Position numbers and translations under genes: made by a program. A stretch of DNA of 64,000 nucleotides from contig NC_092250.1 in the NCBI RefSeq assembly GCF_036320965.1, forward strand, positions 10,030,903-10,094,902, given 5' to 3'. Positions within the stretch are counted from its first letter, which is position 1. Each line of letters opens with the position of its first letter. This document shows positions 47,898-60,624 of the stretch, piece after piece. The stretch comes from Panulirus ornatus (Eukaryota; Arthropoda; Malacostraca; Decapoda; Palinuridae). The notes beneath the pieces were generated by a model. That model was not told the origin of the DNA. It did not search any database and saw only the letters and a list, made by a program, of their open reading frames with translations.

Positions 47898-47901
<4 letters not shown>
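44737..47901 (-). mobile_element. LINE copy, large part, long-3'UTR lineage
   Basis: Minus-strand copy truncated at QELWEHVIECKK against (TA)n at 47902. The 3' UTR is long and the end block is complete. The endonuclease part (47339-47902) holds GVYAPGHEKK, GDLNAKV, LLDYVLIDRR and SDHYLVEAKV. A frameshift near 47350 leads to a second block (46927-47367), and another near 46920 (AlaTTCC region) leads to the RT block. The LINE thus has two frameshifts and no nonsense codon within its blocks. Confidence 0.94.
45142..46917 (-). CDS. LINE reverse transcriptase frame, 591 codons, long lineage
   Basis: Uninterrupted from the linker (EEVNKVRKTREQMGTS) through [30 protein letters not shown], motif [24 protein letters not shown], motif [31 protein letters not shown] and GRPNWRWKD to VNGLNPGM-TGA. 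It keeps the ancestral C-terminus, 11 residues longer than in the short lineage (VVYRG then RRAVNGLNPGM). The catalytic residues are intact. The upstream frame is broken at about 46917 (CTCTTCC in place of CTCCTTCC on the plus strand), so no full protein is possible. Confidence 0.88.
   Translation of the reverse strand: MEEVNKVRKTREQMGTSVKGDNGEVITSSGDVRRRWSEYFEGLLNVFDDRVADIGCFGRGGVQSERVRENDLVNREEVVKALRKMKAGKAAGLDGIAVEFIKKGGDCIVDWLVRLFNVCMIQGEVPEDWRIACIVPLYKGKGDESECSNFRGIGFLSIPGKSYGRVLIERVKACTEHQIGEEQCGFRSGRGCVDQVFALKNVCEKYLEKQMDLYVAFMDMEKAYDRVDRDALWKVLRTYGVGGKLLEAVKSFYRGCKECVRVGREESDWFSVNVGLRQGCVMSPWLFNLFTDGVVREVNERVLERGASMQSVVDERAWEVSQLLFADDTALVADSCKKLQKLVTEFGKVCERRKLRVNVNKSKVIRYSRVEGQVNWEVSLNEEKLEEVKCFTYLGVDLAADGTMESEVNHRLGELAKILGALKNVWKSRTFCRQAKMGMFEGIVVPTMLYGCEAWAMDRVVRRRVDVLEMRCLRTICGMRWFDRVSNVRVREMCGNKKSLVERAEGGVLKLFGHMERMSEERLTKRIYVSEVKGTRRSGRPNWRWKDGVKKILSDRGLNIQVGERRSRNRVNWNDMVYRGRRAVNGLNPGM

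Positions 47902-47970
<69 letters not shown>
47902..47970. repeat. (TA)n array
   Basis: TA array between a truncated LINE 5' side and a reversed Penelope-like 3' end (ATTCCTATGAGTCCACGGGG). Confidence 0.97.
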
Positions 47971-47974
<4 letters not shown>

Positions 47975-48266
47975 CTATGAGTCCACGGGGAAACTGAAAC
48001 AAGATGAGTTCCCAAGTGAACTTTCGTAGAATAATCACATCATAAGGGGAGATACAAGAAAGAAATATGTCAGTTGATATACAACGAAGAGACGTATTAG
48101 GACGCCATTTTGTAAACACATGATTGTCGAAGAGAGACGACGAGCGTACCATAAACTTTTTTTCTGGACAAGAAGGGGAAGTGTTTACAAATTTTATCAA
48201 CAATGAAGCTATCCAATTTGTATAGACCGTCACTAATATTAAGGTTATCATTCTTGGTGTATTTAA
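47971..48266 (-). mobile_element. Penelope-like element, 3' terminal part, minus strand
   Basis: From CTATGAGTCCACGGGGAAAC (the 3' end) through GGACGCCATTTTGTAAACAC to TTTACAAATTTTATCAACAA and GTGTATTT. It aligns block by block with 58947-59220. The end of the GIY-YIG frame is included (reverse of KNYNLNISDGL). On its 5' side it is fused to LINE 3' UTR at about 48267, both in the same orientation. Confidence 0.82.
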
Positions 48267-48387
48267 TAAACAGACGAAAGAATGGCCCAACCCACCCACA
48301 TCACATGTATATACATAAAAGCCCACACACGCACACACATATATACATATATACCTATACATTTCAACGTATACATACATATACATA
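48267..48387 (-). mobile_element. LINE 3' UTR piece fused to Penelope-like sequence
   Basis: Minus-strand 3' UTR segment (AAACAGACGAAAGAATGGCC, CACATGTATATACATA, ATACATTTCAACGTATAC) lacking the final end block, which is replaced by the Penelope-like piece. It ends at the tRNA-like element near 48388. Confidence 0.82.
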
Positions 48388-48833
48388 CAACAGCCAGAAT
48401 CGAGCCGGAACCCTGTGCATCAGGCGGGAGCGCTGTCTGCTGGCTGTGTGAGCCTGATGGGAAATAATCGGTGTAAATCCCGTTGCTCACCAACATGAGA
48501 CGAAAGGTATTCGACTACATAGTATTCAAATAGTCATTTCCTTATAGCTGCGATCATAGCCTAGCGGTAGCGCTCCCGCCTGTTGCACAGGGGTCCCAGG
48601 TTCGATCCTGGCTGTTGGAGGTTTTTATATTCCATGAAGGTGCGCGTTCATATGCACTTTGTTCGTATTCATATACCTCCGCGTTGTGCAGTTAGGTGCG
48701 GTAAAATGCTATCTGCTGTGTGAGCCATCGTTAGACGAAGGGTATTCGAGTACATAGTATTCGAATAATCATTTTCCTATAGTGGCGATCATAGCTCAGC
48801 AGTAGCCCTCCCGTCTGTTGCACAGTGGTCCCA
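48388..48833. repeat. tRNA-like inverted-repeat element, two tandem units
   Basis: A tRNA-like block at 48550-48617 (A-box-like TAGCCTAGCGG and B-box-like GGTTCGATCC) is preceded at 48388-48453 by its own reverse complement, separated by about 95 bp. The linker and plus block occur again at about 48716-48833 (GTATTCGAGTACATAGTATT; GCGATCATAGCTCAGCAGTA). A degenerate reversed block lies before them at about 48690, and (TA)n interrupts at GTGGTCCC. The B box lacks one base and the anticodon arm cannot form normally, so these are not tRNA genes. A tRNA-derived SINE-like or fold-back element is likely. Confidence 0.65.
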
Positions 48834-48840
48834 TATATAT

Positions 48841-49005
48841 ATTTTTTTTTTTTTCAAACTATTCGCCATTTCCCGCGTTAGCGAGGTAGCGTTAAGAACA
48901 GAGAGCTGGGCCATTGAGGGAATATCCTCACCTGGCCCCCTTCTCTGTTCCTTCTTTTGGAAAATTAAAAAAATTGAGAGGGGAGGATTTCCAGCCCGCC
49001 GCTCC

Positions 49006-49007
<2 letters not shown>
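48841..49007 (-). mobile_element. Short non-autonomous element, head missing
   Basis: Minus-strand copy: T-run tail, TTCAAACTATTCGCCATTTC, CCCGCGTTAGCGAGGTAGCG, AGAACAGAG, then TTCTCTGTTCC, ending CCAGCCCGCCGCTCCCG where (TA)n begins. The first 90 or so bp (including the GTCG hairpin) are absent. It lies inside or next to the tRNA-like repeat, which it or its TA repeat interrupts. Confidence 0.85.
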
Positions 49008-49076
<69 letters not shown>

Positions 49077-49078
49077 TG
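49008..49078. repeat. (TA)n array
   Basis: TA array between the truncated head side of a short element and single-copy-like DNA. Confidence 0.97.
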
Positions 49079-50004
49079 ATAATTTATTCTATGAGTTCAC
49101 TTATTCAAGTTGTAAATAGTTCTTCACCCACAATGATGACGCACGTACATGGTTGTTAGTCACTTATATCACTTAAATTGATAATGCCCGGCAAGGCCAC
49201 GTCTGCGCTTAGATATTTCCTTTCCATCCCCCAAAGGGCAGTCCCGTCGTAAGGATTTTCCATTAACTTTACCTTGATTATTGACTTCTATAACTTAAAG
49301 TCATTGCCATGTGCTCACCTCATGTCTGTTTTACTTCATATGTTTTACGCAGATTAATTAGTTCCAGTTAATCTTTAGCATTTACTGCTAAAATGTCAAC
49401 TTTTTAATGTCTAATCGGAGACCTCCCTTGCCTTGCTTGGGTGTTGTGTACAGGTGGCAACAAGTGAGAGTCAGAAAGGCCAGTACTTAGCTCTCCTAAG
49501 AATGATAGTTAGGAGGAAATATCTCGTGCTTTAGCGATGCTCTCTATAGGTACTGATGATTATGTAAATAGAGTCGGCAATTTACATAGTTAAATTCCAT
49601 TGTGTATATTGCACACAGTCCTTTTATATCCAGTCCACTGAAAGAGGGGTTTGGTATGACGTTATATCATAACGTCAAATCTCCACCATCTAATCCGCTA
49701 GTTGGCAGTTTGTACAATCTTTTAATTTTTCCATTCTGAATCTTGCCAATTCTAGTAGAGGGTTTAAACCTTAACGCCGTTTTCTAACAGGGATCAGACC
49801 CTGAGCATTTATTGCAAGGTTTTCTTTTGCTGCATTCTTTTAAGCAACTTAAAAAAGTTCATTTCTTAGGAGCAATAACATTGAAGGGAAACTGCTCAGG
49901 GGCCATCAGAGACGAGAACGTAATATATTTTGTTTGATCCTTTGAACTCTACATTGTGTTTCGAAATGTTCGCATGTATGATGCTGTTAACATTTCATCT
50001 AAAA

Positions 50005-50193
50005 TTTCAACTGATTTATCGCTAACTATTGTTTCAACTGATTTATCGCTAACTATTGTTTCAACTGATTTATTGCTAACTATTGCTTCAACTGATTTAT
50101 CGCTAACTATTGTTTCAACTGATTTATCGCTAACTATTGTTTCAACTGATTTATCGCTAACTATTGTTTCAACTGATTTATCGCTAACTAATT
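50005..50193. repeat. 27-bp tandem repeat, 7 copies
   Basis: Unit TTTCAACTGATTTATCGCTA plus ACTATTG, seven copies with a few substitutions (TATTG for TATCG in copy 3, GCTTC start of copy 4) and one inserted base at the end. The unit length is divisible by three and has no stop in the plus frame (STDLSLTIV) or in one minus frame (TIVSDKSVE). Confidence 0.97.
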
Positions 50194-52057
50194 GTTTCGA
50201 GCAATTTTCGTGGAACAGTAGTTAGGCAGATAGGACGGTAACATGTGTATCTTCTTTATTTCTTTTATTTTGTTGAACATTTACAGTATTGTTTAATTGG
50301 AGACCTCACCTTTCTTGTAATGATTTGTTGGATAATAGGGTGTTTGAAATTACTATTTGCATCTTTTTTAGTAATTTGGGAGAAATATCGTTAAGACCAA
50401 TTCGTTTTCGGATTAAAGCTTTACAGCTGTTTAAGTCCTTCCTAGTTCTGAATACCGTCTAAATTTCTTTTCCTTAGAAATACGTTCTGTTCTCTCATGA
50501 TACACGATACTTGAAAGTACCTGAAATTCTTCCTACCTAGGACTGAGAAGTCCGTTCTGGCTGATTATCAACATTCTATCTCATTTGATTTATGGTTCAT
50601 AGTTTTATTGGCATTTTCAAATCATTTCTTTAACACTTTTACGAAAGCAAACATTTATGATTCGTTTTCTGATGTTATGTCCGTATATACGGGGAAAGAC
50701 ATTGGTGATAGTTATTTGAAGACCTTTCACATTTGGTCAAAACATTTCTCAATAGTCCAATACGTATATACAAAGGGAGACTCTCCACACATTCTGCTTG
50801 TAAAGGCAGTCCTTACATAATTCCAATTAGCTTTGATGATATTTAGGTGCTGAATTCTGAGCCTTTGTAGTTAGAGCTCGCCAAGCTCCATTGCAGAATC
50901 CACTACAGGAGCCTTTAACTTCCACATTTAACAGATTAAACACAAAGACAGGGCGTGAAATTCTGGATCCAAGCACGCCACAGTGTACAGATCATGCGTT
51001 TATGGACATCCATTCATGGATACCAGAAACAGGTTTTATTGTCCATCACCTTGTTGCATTTTTATAGTGTTGCACCGAACCATTTGATAATGTCAACATC
51101 AGTTCTGGTAGTCTTGTAGTATTTCATTGTCTCTGCTACCTTTTTTTTCGGATGAGTTTCATTTCCTGCGACGCATCATAAAACTGAGAAGATACATTCT
51201 TTACCTTTTCGACATTAATTGATAGAATACCCAATTGTACAACGTAGATGAGCTAAGTGGTTTGCCTTTCGTTATAGCGTCTCCACTGGGAAGAACATGT
51301 CTCTGTCCTCTGAAAGTTCTAGAGGAGTTGTCTTTCAATTTCGAATTTCTCAAACAGCTGTAAACTAGTAAGAACATTGTTCATTATCATGTCATATAAC
51401 CGCTCTTATGATATGGCGTCACTTGTGTTTAACACCCATCAACCGAAAGATGCGTGAGGGACCTTAGATAAGAATTTACATGGCAAAGACATTTCGACTT
51501 GGAGAACAAGACCTCTCTTAAAATCTATTTAGATCTACCGCCATGTCCTGAACAAACAATGATAGTTCCATAGACGCAACTGTGCATAAATGGTGAGATC
51601 GAAGTTTAGTAATGTACAGCGTTTTCAGCGGTTCAGTAAGAAAAAGTTTAGAGTACATCTGTCTGCCTTTCTTTTCTACGGGTTGCAGGATCGAGTCTCG
51701 TGTGCTTCTTGATCAGTCCAAATTTACGACACCTTACTCTGCTCTGAATAATAGGTGGACCTTAGTCCTTCTCCCATGAACATGACAGGTATATTATTTC
51801 GAACCAAAACTGCAAGAACAATTTGAAGCCTGAAGAATTTTCTATGCATCTTCAAGAGCAATGCATAAAATTATGGCACTTGATATTTTCATGAATTTTA
51901 ACACAGTGCAGAATTGATCATAACAAAGGTTCAACTGACAGCCGAAACAGATTCAGAGAATTGTTCCTTACAATACCTTGGTACGATGGGAGTATAGGAC
52001 CAGTTCCTTCTTGGCTATATAGTATCCATCAGTGGTCCACCTGTGATCTTTCAGAAG

Positions 52058-52255
52058 TCAAGCGTGTTGTTTTGAGGCTCGAGTACTAAGTAGCCCTCGA
52101 GACAAATTATTTTCTGCCGGAGAGTAGAAGATCCGCCATCGTTGCTGTCCCCACCACTGACAATTGGCTCTGCCAAGTACAAGTGACCTACGGAGTCCTC
52201 CTTTTCCTTCACTAAATCATAGAAGTCAGTATCTTGGGTACATAATGAAGGTTAA
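52058..52255 (-). CDS. Unrecognised 65-codon open frame without start
   Basis: Open between TAA and TGA on the minus strand, with composition like a globular protein (YDLVKEKEDSVGHLYLAEP, LRQKIICLEGYLVLEP). No Met near the start, so exon or decayed gene remnant are the options. The chance of this length at random is not negligible. Confidence 0.15.
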
Positions 52256-52518
52256 ACGGTGACTCGAGTCGAGTGATTCCAATGATCTGGACTCAGAGTT
52301 GACAGATAGCCTGAAGAAAAGTCACAAATTATATATGAATTTGTGAGCTCCAACAATGTTTCAAAATATTCTAGATTTTCCTAAACATTAAAATCATGAC
52401 TAGGATGTTTGACTTTGATATGAGCTCATGATGTTATCTTAAACCATATAACGTCAAAAAAATGATCGCTATATAGTGTTCAGGAACTGTTGATAATAAA
52501 TAGGTTAGCAGGGATAAA

Positions 52519-52603
<85 letters not shown>

Positions 52604-52604
52604 A

Positions 52605-52694
<90 letters not shown>
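52519..52694. repeat. (CA)n microsatellite
   Basis: CA repeat of about 175 bp with CGCACAAAT and CTC interruptions. It joins directly to a short element lacking its last bases, so the element's 3' side is embedded in CA repeat rather than TA. Confidence 0.99.
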
Positions 52695-56195
<3,501 letters not shown>

Positions 56196-56196
56196 G

Positions 56197-56200
<4 letters not shown>

Positions 56201-56253
<53 letters not shown>
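56201..56253. repeat. (TA)n array
   Basis: Short TA array after the A-rich LINE tail, then GTATGTAGATTTTGAGCC and low-repeat DNA. Confidence 0.97.
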
Positions 56254-56260
<7 letters not shown>

Positions 56261-56315
56261 GATTTTGAGCCTGGGAAACACGATTGTAAATCTCTCCACG
56301 TAACACACAATAAGT

Positions 56316-56413
56316 AATCACACACACATACACACCTGTACACGTACAGACACACTCACACACAATAATTAATCACACACACACACACACACACACAAAA
56401 CACACACACACAC

Positions 56414-56494
<81 letters not shown>

Positions 56495-56526
56495 AACACA
56501 CACATACACAAGCACACACACACATG
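56316..56526. repeat. (CA)n microsatellite
   Basis: Impure CA repeat of about 210 bp with AATAATTAAT and ATGCACAGG-type interruptions. Confidence 0.98.
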
Positions 56527-56602
56527 CACAGGTGCCCGCCATGCAGAAGAAAAGAGAAATGGACGACTTGTTCACACCCTTTTAAGCTGCTAAGTCAACT
56601 AA

Positions 56603-56836
56603 ATGGAGTTAAGTGTGAAAGTTTTTACGCGACGCAGTACGATGGTTGCCAAAGGTCTCATCCAGATGCTGAGGAAGATTACGTTTAGAAAAGGATGCAA
56701 ATGGATCAGTGTATGGATGGTTAGAACAGTCTTACCAAGAAAACTGTGGATGCCACTAGTTTATAAAGATTTGAGAATCTCCTCCATGTTATGGTGTCCC
56801 CACAAGTTTAGAATTCCCTGTAAACTAAAATCATAC

Positions 56837-56880
<44 letters not shown>

Positions 56881-56905
56881 CAGAGGTGTGCTCACGAGTG
56901 TATGA
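56603..56905 (+). CDS. Unrecognised ORF running into CA repeat
   Basis: ATG-started, basic N-terminal 78 codons (MELSVKVFTRRSTMVAKGL), then a Thr-His run from the CA microsatellite and stop at RGVLTSV. It is probably chance: the last quarter is microsatellite and nothing in the first part is recognised. Confidence 0.12.
56838..56881. repeat. (CA)n microsatellite
   Basis: CA repeat of about 44 bp with one CGC interruption. Confidence 0.97.
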
Positions 56906-58202
56906 ATCGTGCGAATGCGTACTAGATAGTACATTTTGTCAAGGGTTTGTGTATTATGTAGAAAGTGGCTCGTGGAAGCATGAGGATGGTACGATGGAGA
57001 TACTTATCAGATCACTCCTATGTGCACATCTGTTGCTTACGAGTTTGGGAAATTCATAGCAATTTTGCCCATCGGTGTCTGATAAGAATTTCCATGGTTG
57101 AAGTGTAACAGAAAAAGCCTGGAAGAAGATTATATATACTGGAAAGAAAATATTTCCATCTTGATAAGGTAAAAGCATTTGTAAATGTGACTAGCTAGCG
57201 TTAATGGGGTCCACTATGCTTTTAATAGCACCATTTCAATAGCATCAGATCTCTGCATTAACTTACTGACTGAAAGAATCCCTTCATAGTTTGTTTCATT
57301 CCATACTCCTACGCTACACTGCTTTAGACAGATGCCACTGTAAAGAAACGTGAGACGAGGTGAAACAGCCCCACAAAAGGTACGGCGCTTACACTGGAGG
57401 CTATTTGATAGCAACACAAAAGATTTTCATTCCACGGGGAAAAAATAGGAATGTTTGCTCTCCATAGCTGCAACTTAATTGGACGTCGTTGGGAGCTAGA
57501 AAAGCACCCGTAGCAATATCATACAAAAAGTCGGCTGTTTTATGCGGCTGAGCAACAGAGCTGCATCGATCATGGTTTCCCCTTGAGTTCAGGGATACAG
57601 AAATATTGTGACGGGCTTGGTGTCAGCGGTAATATTTTTCCATGACAATATTACATATCGGTCCAAATGAGGCTAAGGATACAGAGCTATTGTGACAAGC
57701 CTCTTCCCAGATATAACACATTCAAATGCATATATAAAGTGATTATATATAACATAATCAGAATTCCATGATTGGGAGTGAATTTGGAGACACAATAATT
57801 AATCCTGTGGCAGAGAGAAATAATTACTTCATAAAATCAGCAGGTAAAGATGTTTGTCTTTAGAAACTAAGAATATAAGCGTAAAGTCATTTTATGTTTT
57901 CTCCATCGATGTCTACATTCTGGAACATATCAGGGATCTTCATCTTTCAGAAAAGCTTATCCCAAATATTGTAGGTCATAGTCTTGTATGAATCGAAACA
58001 AATAGCATACATAGGGGCGCTTATGAATATGGCTCTACTGATGTTTTCCAATTTGCGGAGGAGGATAAGGAAACACATCGCCCAGTGTCCTGTAAACAAC
58101 TACTTTCTTCTCGCAGCTGCCAGACATTGTATAGCAAAACAATAACTTCATCATTTGTTCTAGCGAATGTTTCCTGAAGATTTTCTAATGCAAAATCTTT
58201 CG

Positions 58203-58890
<688 letters not shown>

Positions 58891-58893
58891 AAA

Positions 58894-58910
<17 letters not shown>

Positions 58911-58946
<36 letters not shown>
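58911..58946. repeat. (TA)n array
   Basis: Short TA array between the LINE poly-A tail and the reversed 3' end of a Penelope-like element. Confidence 0.96.
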
Positions 58947-58951
<5 letters not shown>

Positions 58952-59636
58952 TCCACGGGGAAAATGAAACGATAAGTTTCCAAGTGAACTTTCGTGTAAT
59001 ATTCACATCATCAGGGGAGACACAAGAGAGAAATAAATGTCAGTTGATGTACATCGAAGAGACGAAGCTAAGACGCCATTTGGTAAACATGTGATTCTCC
59101 AAAACATACAACGAGCGTTCATACACTTATCATTTTACAAATTTTATCAACAATAAGGTTATCTAATTTGGATAGACCATCACTAAAATTAAGATTATAG
59201 TTTTTTGTGTATTTGATAATAGAAGATTAATGACATTTCTCCTGGTAATAGAGTTAGAGTTAATAATTGATGTGGCATTACTCCAATAGATTCAACGATT
59301 ATAGTTTTTAACGTGATTAAACAAGACACTTGATTCTTTTCCCGTTCCTATACTATATTCATGGTCCGTAAGTCTAACAGAAACATCCTTACCAGTCTGA
59401 CCAACATAAAATTTATCACAATTTCAACAAGGCACTTTATAGATGCATCCAAGAGGATTTTCTGGTGAATTCCTGATTAAGATATTCTTTATAGTATTAT
59501 TGATGCTAAATGCAACATATCCATTAAAGGATTTAAGCAACATGGGAAGTAAAGTGAAATTTTATCAAAATAGAGAACTAAAAGATTCTTAGTGTCGAGG
59601 GGATTTCTTTGCTAAACTAAGGGATATATCATATGC
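58947..59636 (-). mobile_element. Penelope-like element, left arm of inverted pair
   Basis: Minus-strand arm: the 3' end (GAGTCCACGGGGAAAATGAA) is next to TA at 58947, and the 5'-truncated side is near 59636. Read on the minus strand it contains the GIY-YIG endonuclease patches IYKVPC, FYVGQTGKDVSVRL and ITDIISNS-like sequence, then upstream ENPLGC, NILIRNSP and the SLSLAKKS linker with a deletion. A few stops are present. Confidence 0.85.
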
Positions 59637-60541
59637 AGAAAACCCACCAATGTATGCTTATATATCCATTATTACTCATCTCAACATAACAGAGTTAAAT
59701 TGTCATCATTTCAATCTTTGTTCCTTAGGGCATTACGTATTTGCAGTCCAGAGTTTATTGATGATGATTTTGAGAAGATATATTCTATTGAATCTAAGAT
59801 AAAGTACCCTAGATCTTTCATTGATAAATCCCTTAAGTTAGCAAAGAAATCAACTCATAGAGTTGAGCCCAAACCTCCCATCGACACAAAGAATCTTTCA
59901 GTTCTACCTTTTAATAATAATTTCAGTTTCCTTCCCATGCTGCTTAAATCCTTTAATGTAAATGTTGCCTTTAGCAACAATAATACTATAAAGAATATCT
60001 TAATCAGGAATTAAACAGAAAATTCTCTTGGATGCATCTATAAAGTGCCTAGTGGAAATTGTGATAAATTTTATGTTGGTCAGACTGGTAAGGATGTTTC
60101 TGTTAGACTTAAGCAACAAATATATAGTGTAAGAACGGGACAAGAATCGAATACCTTGCTTAATCGCGTTAAGAAATATGATCAGTGTATTGACTGAAGT
60201 AATGCCATCACAGATATTATCTCTAATTCTACTACCAAGAGAAATATCACTGAATCTTCTATAATTATATACACAAAGAATTATAATCTTAATATTAGTG
60301 ATGGTCTATAGAATTAGATAACTTTGTTGTTGATAAAATTTGTAAAATGATAAGTTTATGAACGCTCATTGTATAATTTGGACAATCATATGTTTCCCTA
60401 ATGGCGTCCTAGCTTCATCTCTTCGATGTATGTCAACTGAATTACATTTCTCTTTTGAGTCTCCCCTGATGATGTGATTCTTACACGAAAGTGCAATTGG
60501 GAACTTATCGTGATTCATTTACCCCGTAGACTCATAGAAAT
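59637..60541 (+). mobile_element. Penelope-like element, right arm of inverted pair
   Basis: Plus-strand arm starting at RKPTNVCLYIHYYSSQHNR, the end of the RT region. It runs through SLFLRALRICSPEFIDDDFE and IKYPRSFIDKSLKLAKKS (open frame 59700-60014). After a TCA-to-TAA change at 60012 it continues through GCIYKVPSGNCDKFYVGQTG, where CIYK and YVG are the GIY and YIG positions of the endonuclease. Further stops follow near 60197 and 60309. The 3' end (GTAGACTCATAGAAAT) is followed by 35 bp of other sequence before (TA)n. The GIY-YIG domain after an RT region is the hallmark of Penelope-like elements. Neither arm is coding-competent. Confidence 0.87.
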
Positions 60542-60571
60542 AGCTTCATCACGCGCAAAATTGTAATCTTT

Positions 60572-60577
<6 letters not shown>

Positions 60578-60621
<44 letters not shown>
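60578..60621. repeat. (TA)n array
   Basis: Short TA array between the Penelope-like right arm (plus 35 bp) and the tail of a minus-strand LINE. Confidence 0.96.

Positions 60622-60624
<3 letters not shown>

Larger units (their letters stand above)
49079..52518. other. Single-copy-like region, 3.4 kb
   Basis: The longest stretch without the window's element families. A 27-bp tandem repeat lies at 50005-50193. Open frames of 60-90 codons occur on both strands (50608-50820 plus; 50222-49955 and about 52255-52058 minus). Minus-strand reading of 50850-52255 shows several patches of normal amino-acid composition separated by stops, as in a decayed gene, but no family is recognised. Confidence 0.55.

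Noticed and set aside
48550..48617. Functional tRNA gene
   Set aside because: A-box-like and B-box-like motifs are present, but the T loop is one base short, the anticodon arm does not pair normally and the acceptor ends do not match.
50608..50820. Plus-strand 70-codon ORF
   Set aside because: No ATG at its start (it opens with TTG), no recognisable domain, and the opposite strand is equally open in patches.
57214..57417. Minus-strand 67-codon ORF
   Set aside because: Length expected by chance in single-copy DNA; no motif, no neighbour support.
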